NCBI GenBank assembly: GCA_037074705.1
Contig: CM073595.1
Location: 68,124,139 to 68,188,138, forward strand
Direction of reading: 5' to 3'
DNA: 64,000 nucleotides
Source of the DNA: Zhengitettix transpicula
Taxonomy: Eukaryota; Arthropoda; Insecta; Orthoptera; Tetrigidae
In this document: in pieces, positions 37,223 to 51,100 of the stretch
How the letters are laid out: each line of letters begins with the position of its first letter
Numbering within the stretch: position 1 is the first letter of the stretch
Made by a program: the position numbers and the translations under genes
The notes under the pieces: generated by a model
What the model was told of the DNA's origin: nothing
Seen by the model: the letters and a program-made list of their open reading frames with translations, nothing else
Databases searched by the model: none

Positions 37223-40200
37223 AACCTTCATTCGCAATTACTTATTATACACGGCCGTAATGCTCACTTCAGAATTACCAGCTCGAAGAAGCATTCGAAC
37301 AGTTGCTCACTCAAAAACCAAAACGATTCGAAGATTTGTCGGGAAAACCGAAATACGGTCAATTCAATTTTGTGTTAGCTTGCGATAAACGTCGGAGTGT
37401 CGTTAAATTAATTTATATTTAAATATCTGCAAGATAATTGGTTTAATATTTGAGACTGCAATTTTATGTTTACAGTTAATTTTTCGTAGGCTTGAAAAAC
37501 AAAAATTGTTTATTATTTTTTGAAACAATTGGAACATTTTCTATTTTACTCTATCGAGTCAGTTAAAATGTAGCACTCCAAAGTGTTATCGATTAATGAA
37601 AGAAATCGGTTATGATTAGATATTGTTTTCCATCATCGTTCGTCTGTTCGAGCACGAGACGTTGGAATAGGCACAAGCTAGACTTAATTTTATTCAGTCT
37701 TAAAACGAGACCTGTCGTTTCAATTTACCTCTAAATACTTTAGCCTGTTATTATATTTTTTATTCACATTCTTCTATGACACGTGCAGCCCTTTACGCAA
37801 CTCACATTATAGCTGTGGAAGCTGAAAGAATATATCTGATTGTATAATTACACCTTTATTAAATAAATTAAAATTCCTACAAAACACAGTGAAATTACTA
37901 TGAACGCTGAAGGTGTTTGTCACTGCGTCGTCTTGATTAAAGGACTGAAATGCTGAACCGATCTGCCTTTAGTATTTTCGACCAGAGTTGTTCAAAGTGA
38001 CAGGCAGGTTATAAAAGAAATGTGTATAGCAAGCGCGACGAATTCTGCGAAAGTGGGTGCAAAGACGAAAAATTATTTGGAAGCCGTCGCGTTGATCTGG
38101 GAAGGATGAGCCTGCAAGGGAAGGTCGTGTTCCTTTAGGTACTCGAGGCCGAAGTTCCGAGGTACAGCATGGGAGCGGAAACACATTCATATGGGAATCG
38201 CAGAACGATCCATGGCCGTTGACTCACCCAAAAGGCCGAAGCGCTTCCTAAATGTCTACTACTAGCACTCTCTCTCATATATTTTAATACGCTTTACGAA
38301 TCTAAAATAAGTTTTATTAATTAATTTAATTAATTAAATTTAAAAAATTAAATAAAGAATCTAAAATAATATACGCAAAAAATATATGAAAAACCAATTT
38401 TAGTAAAATACCACGTCAAACGTTCTGAAATTTATTGACAATGAAACTTGTGTGTACCATTGTCTGTGGTATGCGTAACGTAAGGAAAGATAAAATTCAT
38501 TTTCTATTTGGTTCCTCAATTATGAGAAGTTATAAAGAATTATATCTAGCGCAAGGTTTTTTAGGTAACTTAAATTGAAATTTTTTATTTGCCACTTGTG
38601 TTTGATTAGTTTTAACTATTAGATAATTTTGAAATAAACTTTATGCTCTTAGAATCATTAGAATATTTTTAACGATTTCTTAAGCTACGTACGCATGTTA
38701 TTAATTTATAAATTAAATTGAATATTGTAAGTTGCAGGTGATCCTTTTTGAGGTAACAAATTGCAGCTGATGATCGTTCTTGTAACTTCCGATATTACAG
38801 CACAATGAAGGAGCCAGGTCACGTCTTTGCCGAGGGACATCCTTGGTAGTCCTTAGTCGGGCTGAGTCCAAATCGGAAGCCAGGGGGACGAACCGTCGAT
38901 GTACGAGCTAGTTATCTTGATTTGGCACATATCTTATCGGAAATATTAATATTGTTGCGAAGGTAACGATGGAAAATGTACTTTGAGTATTGTTGCGGTT
39001 TTGACGCCAATAATGTTCAGGCTTATCAAACCCTTAAATAAACACACTTTGCGAACTAACTATCAATTTCGCCTCGGGAAGGAATATTCGGAAGGAAGGG
39101 CAATTTTTTTCCTTGCTCATATCTCATTATAATCACTAAACAAAAAAGTATCATTATAAATTCTCTGTGACGGTATTCATCAGTGTATTTTATTAAAAAA
39201 TACTGAAACGTCGAATTCCCTTTTCTCCTCAGATTTTGATAACAAGAGACAAAGAGTAATACTGGACAATTCATATTCCGGATTTTTTGTATTCTGTTAG
39301 GAGACAAGAAAGATGGATATTCCACAAGGGTCTATTATTAATCGTTTTCTGCAGTTATTACAGCTTATGGCTTATCAATTAATTGCGCGAATAAACATTT
39401 GATGCTATTGCTAATAAAAAAGTGACGTTGAATTCTTCAGCATTTGGTTCAAACATTTGTAACATATGTGAATTTAAAAATTCTTACGACTTTCTGTGGA
39501 CAATAAATTAAGTTAGAAGATTCACAAAAAAATTAACTTCTGCTACCTATGCACATTTTCGCTCTTTATTGACATATTGAATAATTTTCTGCGGTACGTA
39601 TTATTATGAAGAGGGATTCAATTTTTTTTAAAAAAAAGGTTGTTTCTAGTTTCTTCAAGATCACGCAGAGGCATTACAAAAATTTGTCATTCTTACACTT
39701 ACGTGTCAGCACATAAAATCAGTAATGTTGTTTCTCATAAATAATAATAATCTATTATCAACCAACTAGGCAATTTTATAAAGTATACAATCTATGAAAA
39801 TCATTGTCAACTACGCAGAAATGAGTCAATTATAATAGCCTTAAAATCTTAGAATCTTCCTTGGAACATTGAAGCATTAAAATAATATAAAAACAAATTT
39901 AGAAAGAGGTAAACAAATGCTTTGCTTAATTATATTTTCTATTGGATTACTGGATTGACAAAATTATATTTGTATTAAAATAATATTTCTTCAATTAATA
40001 TAGTGGCAGATGCCCAATAAGTAATTTGATAATTAGGGGATGTACTAATTAATTTTTCCAATCTTTTCAGATTCCACATTTTATTTGGGAAATGTTTTAG
40101 GACAGTGGAAAATTCAAAATGGCTATTTGGAGGTTCGGTTAGCGATGGTTCCGAAGTCAACCACTTAATCGACCGATTGGATTCATGGATCTGAATTATT

Positions 40201-42645
40201 AATTGATATTAGTATTAACCGTACGTAGACCATGGTCACTGCAACGTGTTATTTGTTCCGCTAAAGTTCGCCATGCTTGGGCAAAATCTTCAAGGTTGGA
40301 CCTGGATGTTACTGAAAATTCAGATCTAATTCCTCTTGCGTCTGTAATTAATGTCTCCGACGTGGTACTTTTGGAATAAAACACAATGATGCCTTGGAAA
40401 TGTTACAATATACTTCCTAATTATATTGTGATACTGATTTTTGGTTTAGTGATCGTAATGACCAGAATGAGAGTTGGTCGTCAATTTCTGTTCGTTTTAG
40501 TGTTTGTTTCTAAAAAAAAATTGAGCAACATTTAAACTGGGCGATAGCGTCATAAATCACTGGTGTTTCGCATCACTGTTGCATCACAATAAAAAGAGAA
40601 TTTTTTTAAGTTGTCCAAGCGTCGTCTGACACTGCGTGCCGCAGATGGCGCACAGACGCAGCATTGCGTGACAAGGATACACGCACACGTTGCAGTCTAC
40701 ATTAGAATAAATAACTCGCAACAGATGTATACAATTGAACAAGTAATTTGGATACTTTCAAAGTTATTCATTGAGAAGTGCGAAGAAACGGAAATTCTTG
40801 TTTCTCCAATGCAATAATCAACAATACTTGGACGGAAGAATTACTATTTCCATTACGAGTTACGTCAACAAGGCACATGCATTTTCGGAACATTTAGCAA
40901 GGAAAGCACACCTCATTGTAATGCCAACAAGTAATTTTGCCGAAACTAGAGTGTGACTACGACATTGAATTTTTATACGGAACGTCTTCGAGTCTGTCGT
41001 CTCATGCAACACCACGTTCTTTCATGAAATTGTGACAGAAAGCGAAAGTAAAGAACTTATTAGAAGGAATAAACGTTGAAAATATTACAGGTTTTAATGA
41101 TAGAGAAAATAGTAAAAGAATTGTTTTTAATGTATTTTACACTATTATTAAACATTTTCGTTACTGAAAAATTTGTATCCAATCTTTAAACAGGCAGTTT
41201 GTTGAGTTGCGAAATTTTTTATTCCATTTCTTGGAAGTTTTCGTCCATTATTATTGTTGTTACAGTTTATGTAATTAATAAACGATTGCTTTATAATATG
41301 TTATTATGTGGAAGTAATGTTCAAATGATGATACCATTCATATTTTCCTTAATTTCTATGTGTCAGTAAAATAGAGAATATGCTGCTATTCCCTAAAAAT
41401 TAAATCGTGATTAAGCTTTAAAAGGATTCAAATTATCTGATAATACTGAACGTAAAATAAGAAAAGACACAGGCTTTGAAATGTGCATCCGGTTTCATAA
41501 TTGTCCCCAATATAGACTAATATTTACGCGTGGTTTTTCAAGAGCTCCAGAGGAAGTCTTATCTTTAGGCATACAGCCAACTCTGAGCTGTTTACATTTT
41601 TTATTGCTGTAAATATGAAATCGCGAGTTCTACCGGCACAGAGATCCTTGAGATTGGGGACCTACGCAAGCCTGATCAAACAGGCTTTCCAAACAAAGAA
41701 CTAGGACTGTTACAAATTAGATAATTGCTTTCCAGTGACGACAACGCGTGGCGAGGGTTTAAACCAGAGGAACAGGGACTTCATATCCGTCGATCAGTCT
41801 CAATCTCCTATGCGGATCCTCTTGATGAGTTGTGATCCATTTCAGTTGATTATTAATTAAAATACTATCATCGGCTATTCTGTGACTCTGCTGGAAGATA
41901 CTGTACAGACTAGTTTAAACAGAGGGAAAACTATTATTGTTGTACATTTTACAGCGGCATTCGTTCTAAAATGCTCGTTTCGTCATTCTACTTCCGTCGG
42001 TCGGGCCTTTTTCTTTTCTCCAAGTTGTACATGCGAACTATTTTTACTCCTATACTTTCTCCCTTCCCTGGCTTCCTTGTTCTCCGGGTTGTAGATAGGA
42101 ACTGTCCTGGTTTCTTGCTTGTCCACCTTCCAGCTCGACTCTCTTCGTTCCCCACTAGAGGGAACTTCTCGTGTTTTATTTCAGCCAATCTGTGTCGATT
42201 TTACACTTTCGCAGGCTTACTCTCGCCTTTTGGAAGGGTTGACATTCAGAGATTTGGGTCAGGTTTCTCCCATAATCCGCTACCTTTGTCTTAAGGCACG
42301 GTTTCTCCTCGACACCCCGTCACCTCGGCGACAAACTTTATACCCGTAATTTCCAGCAAGCCACAGCTCGGCCCTGGGTACACAGACGTTTTTTATCCAA
42401 ATATTAAAAATTAATATTGAATTAATTTGAAGAGTGTCCTTCTGCGCTGCATTATATATATTGTAAAATAATTCAGGTGCATCAGATTATTAGAGATTAC
42501 ATTTAGTGCTCAAAACTATGTCCAGTACGTACTTTTTGATTTCTCACCCGAAATATTTCCCGAATTTTTCCAGTTTGCCAACGTAGGTAGCCCAATTCTA
42601 TTTCTGGCGATTCAAAAATTATGTTTCGGACACATTCATGGGCGA

Positions 42646-42658
42646 GGGGGGGGGGGGG
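42646..42658 (+). repeat. Poly(G) run, 13 bases
   Basis: G homopolymer after ggcga. Length may be imprecise in the assembly. Confidence 0.85.
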
Positions 42659-44487
42659 TACGTTTTCGATTTGTCGTTCGTAGTGTACTTCTAGAGATCT
42701 TTTTTACGCACCGTGTATATTCTAATAACACAAAATTACAGTTTCAGTGAACGATGAACTATTTGTTCTGGAAATATTAACTGTTCCTTAATCAGTGAAA
42801 ATATAAAACGAATAGCACTAGGCAATATTGTGCGTCTTTATTTTCAAGCTGCGTCATTTTCAACAGAAATCCTTTTGTTGATTCACGTCGTATATGAAAT
42901 ACTACAAAATAACATTGAGATTAAGTAAAGAAATTTCTTATAGTTTACTATTAAATAATTCCAACAAAGTATAATCTTCGACCTTCAGACGAACTCTTTA
43001 ACTTAGTAAAAAGCTCCTTTTTTTCGAAGAATAATTACAGCGCATTACAGATAAATTCTGTTTATTTACGACCACTATATCCTTTGGTAGAATATTATGT
43101 AGAATCATAACGAAGTAACGAACATTTGTTTCAACGAGACCAAGGCTAATTTTTTCTATGCGAAGTAGGGAATGATGGCTAGTGCCGAGCCCCAAATGTT
43201 ACATTCAATGCTGCCAACATCGCGAATATAACATTTTGACGTCGTTCATCTTTCGTTGTTATTGTTTCCGATTTTAGGTTTATGATACATTTTTTAACTC
43301 GTAATAAATAGCGTAATTCAGTGGCCAAGATTTAAGTATGTAGTACTATTTGAAACAGTGATGACGTCCATTGTACATGAACAAAAATCGTTACATTTAT
43401 TTCAGCCCCTTGTTCGTAAATAACTACCAAAGAAAAATGTTTTGAATTACAGTACACACAGTAAAGTAATTTTCTGTGCACAAGATAACTGGCACATCCA
43501 GTATTTTCCATATTTCAGACCGTTTTTAATAAGCCTACTTTTCCAGATACGTATTTTTAGTTATTCAATCACGTTTCTTCGTGTAATATTTTTTTCTGTT
43601 GTATAGGAAGATAAGTCGATGGCATTTAAGGGAATCGAAGAATTTGTTTGAGACATTTTGAAGAATTTTACCATGATAATAATCAGTACTGAAATTAAAT
43701 TGTAACTTTCGTAAGATAAACCTTGACGTGTTTAGGAAGCATATAGGAAGTTAATAAACCTTGCATGTTAATTTTATATAGTATAATTGACGCACAGTTG
43801 CCGGACAATGTCAGGTAAGGCGTTTGTCATTTAGATATCGTACATGTAATGTATTTATAATAGCGTGATATAGTATCAGCGAGTGTGTGAAACGCAGTAG
43901 CAACGTAATTATATTGTACGCGTGTATGACTTACGTGTGCATATTGTTAGCACGGTATCACAATGTAAACAAAGGAACATAAATTGTGGAGACAGCTGCG
44001 ATTTCCTTGTGATTCCGTGTTGGTGGTAACAAATGTCTCCAGCTCTCGTTGAAATAAATGGCCGTTTCGAACATTACGGCAGCAACCTAATACGTATTAG
44101 GGTCAGCTACGAGGATTTCTCTAAAGGTTCCAGAAACGCAGCTCGGCAGAACTCACTTTTTAATTGGCGTCCTGGTGCAATATAACTGATAAGAGATTTA
44201 AAGTAAACCTTCGACTTCCCTCTGTCATAACTAAACAAGTGAACTTGGACTCGTTGCAGCGATATATTTTTAACTGCTGTGAAATATCAACATCTTATCT
44301 GCTTCCTTCTCTCTGCAGTATACATCTTCTCCCACCCTTATCATTCCACCTTTTGCAGTGTTTTCCTATACGGTAATATATTTTAACTGACGTTAACAAT
44401 CTCCTCCATTTATGTGGGCGGAATTTTCTGTTACCCTGGGAAGGTCATCGAACGCATTGGCTAGTTTTCACAGATACTTATGTATTC

Positions 44488-44620
44488 AAATGAAAAAAAT
44501 TACGTCGGAATGAAAAGACAAACACAGACAAAATAATAGATAATATAAACACCACTCAACCTTTCTGGAAGCCTTGTAGTGCTAAGAAGAGCCTGGAGCG
44601 ACACAACTGCACTCGTCAGT
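44488..44620. mobile_element. Left half-copy of the foldback family
   Basis: The sequence follows the left arm of the 17.1 kb copy: aaatgaaaaaaattacgtc, then cagacaaaataatag, ataatataaacaccac and gcctggagcgacacaactgc, then ctcgtcagt. It ends at what is the palindrome apex in that copy. The returning arm is missing, so it cannot fold back. Confidence 0.75.
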
Positions 44621-47382
44621 GCTCAAAATTACTTATGTATTTGTTGACGTTTTGCGTAACGTGCAAAATAAATTCATCCGTTGTTACAACAAAAGTAAGA
44701 GTCAATGCCAGGATAGAGTTCGTAAACTAGCATCTTTCAAGTGTCTATAATTTAATTCTTCGTATGATTTTGTACTTTTTAATGAAAGAATGCAGCCAGT
44801 CTTTTCATCAAAAGTAGAAGTCTCCCATTCAATATTTTCTGCTTTGAAATGTTTCTCACATACCTGTAAAAGTAAAAATTTTATGGTTGTTGTAAAATAA
44901 TATATTATTAAAAAGATGCATTCTCATATCAGATTTTAGAACAGATCAAGTAATTTTGGAAGTATGTCTTACAAAATCAAATTTTAATTATCATCTTCAG
45001 AACTTTCTTCTGATAATTTATAATTACAACAACTAATATTTTGACGTATAAAGTAGAATGTTTAATTTTTTTTTAAGAAAACAAAAATAATTAAAGGTAC
45101 AATTGTGAGACTTACAAGAATTACTTCAACTAGGAACTTTTAAAATATTTTTAAACTTACTCTTGGCATTCTTTGTAAAAGTAAAATCCTTTCAGGGAAT
45201 AGCTTTTAACCAAGCTGACAGCATGCTAATTAGATGTGATTGAAAAAAGATTTCCCATTTAATAATTTGCGGACTGGGATGTCGGGAACCAATTGTTTAG
45301 CTCTCAGAAGGGATCAGGACTAACCCAATGAAACAGAAACCGCCAACAGGATTTTGTGGCTTCGGTGAAACGATGCCTTGCTGGAGAGTGCTGATGAAGG
45401 AAACATTTTGGCAGTCTGACACTGTGGAAAGAAGGGGAGGCATTCTGGAAAGTGCACGTCAGAGGCGACAGAAAGTGTCCGGAGTGAGAGGCAGCAAGAG
45501 TCAAGTAAACGCGTTCAGTTTTGATAATACAGATTACGAAGAGTTTCACGCTCACCGCTGACAATGTTCCACTCCAAACTCTGACTCGCTTTGTTTCATG
45601 TGAAATTACTATTTCATATGTACAGTTTTCAATAGTTTTATTACTTAACGTGTTTATACTGCAGTAACCATTACATTTTTAATTTGACGGGAAGAGTAAC
45701 AAACAGTTTTCCTCATCCTGAAATACTACTGAAACAACCTTGTCTTAGGAGCGAATATTACGAGAACAGTAAAAGATAGAATATATTTGTACTTTAACCT
45801 TGTCAATCAGGTTGAAATGTTATTAGCCGTCACGCTTTATGTAAAGAGTGTTTGTTACGTAAATATTCCATATAAACGGCTCACGTAAAGTCTGAGTCGC
45901 GATTGCATCTGAGAGTTGTTGATTTCTTGGAGAATATTGCTTCAAATTCATCGTATCTTCAGAGGAAGGAAGTGAAACTTGTAGGACCGGTTTGGCTGAG
46001 TTCAAGATCAAGGCCGACATTTCCTATTCCACCAAAAGTGACGTTCCTTTCTCAGGAACGGAACTACGCAATGCTTTCAGCGAATTACTGAATAACGTTC
46101 ATTTCGTTACTGAAATTGAGAAAAAATATGTTATTAATAACGGGTATAAAATCTACAAATAAATTGAGAAAATTACGACGAAAAAAAGACAAATACAGTC
46201 TGTTTAAACATTCAACTTATTCCGAACACACAACCTTCATATTTGAATTCATTTTTAATTTTTATCTGTTATCACAGGATGCCGACAAAACGAAAGAACG
46301 TGTAAACCAGTAATAGAATAAATAAAGTAAACGAGAAACCCAGTAAATGAATAAATAAATGAGTTTATTTTCGGTAATACTATATGTTATATTCAAAGTG
46401 GTCGAAATGCAAACTATACTTTCGTATCTCCTTCGGAAAGTTACAGGCAAGTCATCAATCACAACTGTCAAGTCAGACAATACAACGAATTTATCAGCCA
46501 AAAGATACATGTCTACGGAATAAAACCCAATGAATAATTGTTTGCTTTCGTAAACTGAAAATAAAATAAATTTTGTTTGTTTTCCGAACATAAAATTTCC
46601 CCTCATTCTTGAAAGTAATGAATGGCATAAATTATAATTGCTGACAATACAATGCAATGAAAGTTTTGGGTAAAATAAAGTGTTGTTTTACTGTAGGTGT
46701 TATTGGATGAGATATCTAATAAAACCGACAGTAAAACAATACTGAGAGTCGCTTTTCTGTAGACAGTTGTTAGGATTTTACGGCAGGAATGTTTTCACAA
46801 TATTTTAAAAAATCTCAGATTTGTACCGCTTGGTAATAAGCCTTTTACACTTTCAAGTACTGTGTAATGTATAACTTACTTCCTTCAGCCTTCCAGACAG
46901 CGGAAGATGAGTTGTCAAAAATGAAACAGAACGAAAAATTACCATGTGCGTGTTGTAATCATTCAGTCCTGAGATATATTTGTCGAAAGTCTTCGATAAA
47001 TTTCTGAATAATGGAGAACCTTTTCCTTTTATTGGTAAATTATTAAGGCAGCCGTTGCCATCCGTCGATTTTATGAAATGAACTAAATGCGAACAAGGCA
47101 GCGGGAGTTGATTTAATTCATGATGTTGCTAACAGGAAAAAAGAACTCGGGACTTTCATGATGCGAGACACAGGCTTCAGCAGCATAGGAATGGTCACAA
47201 CAGAAAAATTAAAGATTTGCATATTTTGTAGCAAATTTATTGTAATAAGTTTTTTTAACATGTGAATGTATTAATTTTATATAATAAACACTGGGCCGTG
47301 AAGATTTTACGCTTGAAAGCCTCATGTTTTCTTATAGATATCTATTCATTATTTTTCACGTTTTTTAGAATTTTATTTTATA

Positions 47383-48146
47383 CTTGCTGGGTGCCGAGCG
47401 TTGCCCGGGTACTTATTCAGATAAACCCGAAAAAGCATTTTGATTCTATATTAATCTTTAGTCAAGAAGTGATTTAACTTAAATGTTACGTACATACTTT
47501 TGACCGATAGTGCGTTAATTGAACTGCTATAAAATACATTGAATTTTATTACATTAATCCCAACAAACATACCTCCGATTTTCTTTATGAATAGAATACT
47601 TAAATATACAGGATATAATTGTCCTCCAGTCTTCAGACATTACGAAAGATTAAATTGTTGAAATTGTTAGCTAGATTCACAATGTAAACAAATAGTCGCC
47701 ATATTAGAGACACTAATATAGCACAAAAATTACTTTACATTTTCCGGAAGGATCGTAAAATATTTTGTATTGTTTCTTATCGTCATTCTATGGAGTATTT
47801 CTGGATAAAATTATAAATTTTTATTAAATAAAAATATTTCTGATTTATTTCATTACGGAAAAAGGAACTATTTTCTTTGTTGTGCAGTATCGTCACGTAT
47901 CTAGAATGTGCGATTACGTCATGATTTTTTGACGCGTAGTAATTTAACACAAAATGATAATATTTTTAATTATTATTCTTTCCACCTTTATGCTACGGCT
48001 TTCTCATCCCCACAGTACCGTTTCTCTTGTTTTGTAGACTATGTGTACGAATTTTTGTTTCAATCTGTCCACGCGTCTAAATCTGTATAAAAATTAACGT
48101 AAATACTTACATACATACAAATATACATCCTTTTTTATTATATAGA
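47383..48146 (-). mobile_element. Non-autonomous Helitron, copy 2 (inverted relative to copy 1)
   Basis: On the minus strand it begins TCTATATAATAAAAAAGG after an A, identical to copy 1. It ends with a CCGGGC-AAC-GCTCGG hairpin and CAAG followed by T. The usual CTRR end is mutated to CAAG. The body aligns with 15240-16031 throughout, including tggcgactatttgtttacat and the actaaagattaat block. The open frames within it are shadows. It carries no helicase. Confidence 0.8.
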
Positions 48147-51100
48147 TATGATGAAGGTAAATTTTCGGACATTAATTAACAAATTATTATTTTAATGGAG
48201 TTGCCATCTCTGGATGGACCACAATCAAAATCTACGTGCCACAACTTGTTAATTTTTGAACTTTATAATAATGTCATGACAGATATTGAAATCAAAATGA
48301 GCAATGTGAGCCATTTTGGCGTATTAATGTAGATTGTTGTATTTGTAACGTCGGGAAAACTGATCTGTGCCATAATTACTCTATAATTTGCCGCCAACTC
48401 GTAAAGATGAGGAAAGACTAATGACCTGGACTGCACGTTTCAGCCAGGGAACACACGTGTCTGCACTCATCGGAAAGAAAACTTCAGATTACGATTCTCT
48501 CTTATCGAAGATAATTCATAATAACCTTAATCTTTGTTAACTACTCGACGCGTTATCTCGAAAAGTTATAATTATTTTGTGATAGAAACGTTACAGTACG
48601 TAAAGTACAACATTGAAATATCTCTTCCCCACAGCGATCATGAGCTACAATTTTAACACCTAAATAATTTATGACCCATGAAGTCTGTAATTTTAAATTT
48701 TAAATAAAATCAACCTTCAAATAAAATATAATTTTAGTTTTCTTGTTAAACTAAAAAAATAAGAGGGTTTCAAAACAAATTTAATAAATTGTTAGATCCA
48801 CACGACGATTTGAGATGAATCTAAAATATGCAGGCTCCTCAAAACCTTAATTATGAGTCACTAGGAAATGGCTAAAAGCAGGATACGATTCCTGGTTGTT
48901 CCGCACTAGTGGACTGTCTCTTATCGCTTTACACGAAACTACGAGTTGACGTTTTCTGTGTTGTCTTAAGTGTGACTTGTAACTTCTATCAGGACCAAGT
49001 CAGAGATTTGCAAATTTGCGCAGAGATCGTTTACCTTCTGCAGGTTCAAGGCTTAGTAAATAATATGTTCTTACGGAAATTTCACATATAAATACTCACA
49101 CAACAATAGTAAAGTAGATTTATTTTATTCTAGATTGCAAATACCCTTCGTAAAAAAAACTGGAGCTATCAACAACATTTTATGACATATAAATTAATAA
49201 TTCTTGTTTTGTCGACTTAAGCTCTCAAGTTTTACATTGTAATTAACCGACAACTCTAAACAGTGTGGTAAAACTATAAGAAAAGTAACTATGAAAACTT
49301 GAGGATTATTGAAGATGTCGCAGTTGAATGCAAAGAAGAAAATTCAGATTGTCATTGGCGCAGAACGTTCAGAGAATTCCTTTGACTTTTAAACAGCCAC
49401 GAACATAATTGACTCTTTACGAACAATTATTTACACCTTAAATTGATTTATTCTGCCTAAACTTAGCAATATAATCGATTGTTTATTAAAGTAATTATTT
49501 AATGTTTGATTCAAGTAAATTACTTATTAAGAACTTTTCATTTACAATTTTGTTATGTTTATTTCTCCTGAACCCACTCTTACGAGATTTCTTTGCTTGA
49601 ATTTATTTTAGTAATTCAAAATCATGATAAATCTCGGCGTTTTGACGACACGAATAATTTAAATACGAGTACCTCTTATTTGATGTCAAAGTTGTATACA
49701 TCGTAACCCACGACCGTCACCATCGTTGCATTTACTTGAATTTCCGACGATATATGTAATATATATATTTCAAGGATTTATTTGTAAATATAAACAAGTA
49801 TGCATGTTTCGCCAATTGGATAATCCGAAGATATATCTGGTACTGACTGCTTCTGAATCCAAATGGTTTGTATTTCCGAAAAGGGATCAAAGCCCTATCT
49901 GTGATTAAATACTTGAATTAATTAATTAACCCAACAAAAATTGATACTTAGTTTTTTAATTAACATTTCCAGAGGAACCGACAATGAAACATAATTCATC
50001 ACGCAATAACGACCAATTTTTATTAGGAAGCATAAAAATTGCGAAGAACGTAGTTACCGAAATAATTATGCAGAATCTGCATTTTCGCACAATATTTTGT
50101 CAGACTCAGAAGCGCGAACGTTTACCATAATTGTTGACTTGAAAGCGACAGTGACACTAAGACGGAACATTTTACATCACTAATTTTTTTCTTATGCATA
50201 TCGCCCTTAATTGGTGTACTATTCCACGAGTGTAATTAACGTGTTTGTTGAAGCTTTGCACAAGCTTTACGGACCAGGCTGACCAATAAGTAATAACTTT
50301 ACAATTTTACACTGCGATAAAAATTGTTTTTAATAATGATTACCTTAATGACAAGAATGAACGTTAACCATACTAGGCGGTTTCCGTTAAATTTTAGTAA
50401 AAGAACAAATTTACATGTACTTTAAATCAATATGCGGCAGGGAAACATATACAATAAATACATGGAATTTCATGGACTTATTTCTTTATAAATGCATCCA
50501 CCTTCTGTTAGTAATTATACAACCACTTTTAAGCAGACATATTTTTCTGATCAACTATTAGTGTTATGAAAAAGATAAAAATAATTTATTACTATGTAAA
50601 ACGTAAAATATTTACATGATATTGTTTCCACAATAGTTTTTTAACGTACCGTGAATTTACACGTACGTGTGTGCTAGTGTTATATCCGATATTAGACGAA
50701 CATTTATGCTCCGTAATGAACTTAGCGTCAAACTCTCTTTGAATAAACAGATCTTTCCTAAGTAGTCCTGCACATTATACATGTCTTAATTAACAACCGT
50801 TCAATAAAGTCGAAATTTCAAATTTAAATACGTGTTTAAATTAACTTCTGAGATTGAAAATTGGTATATTTTTATAGTATATAAATCATTGTATTCATTT
50901 ATAAGATGCAACAAAATTTCATGCAGTAGATATCAAACATTTCTAAGTAATTTAACATTTTTAAACTGCCTTTTTTTCTTTGTCATATCTACACACGTTT
51001 ATATTCAATTTATTACGGTGTGTCATAATACATAATTAACTGTAATGATCACAAACAATTATATGTACACATGGAAGAACATCAGATTTTTTGCGTCTTA

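Larger units (their letters stand above)
34141..47382. other. Gene-poor intergenic block
   Basis: No gene could be supported over about 13 kb. CpG frequency changes abruptly near 34.8 kb, low before and high after. GC-richer islands at 37060-37220, 41980-42350 and 45300-45560 hold open frames on one or both strands without recognisable domains or flanking splice logic. A TA-dinucleotide tract, an inverted-repeat pair, a poly(G) run and a foldback half-copy are listed separately. A very short LINE-like peptide (LNANKAAGVDLI) is readable near 47086-47121. Confidence 0.45.

Noticed and set aside
46262..46657. 131-residue minus-strand open frame as a gene
   Set aside because: No recognisable domain, biased AT-rich composition, and no splice or promoter context.
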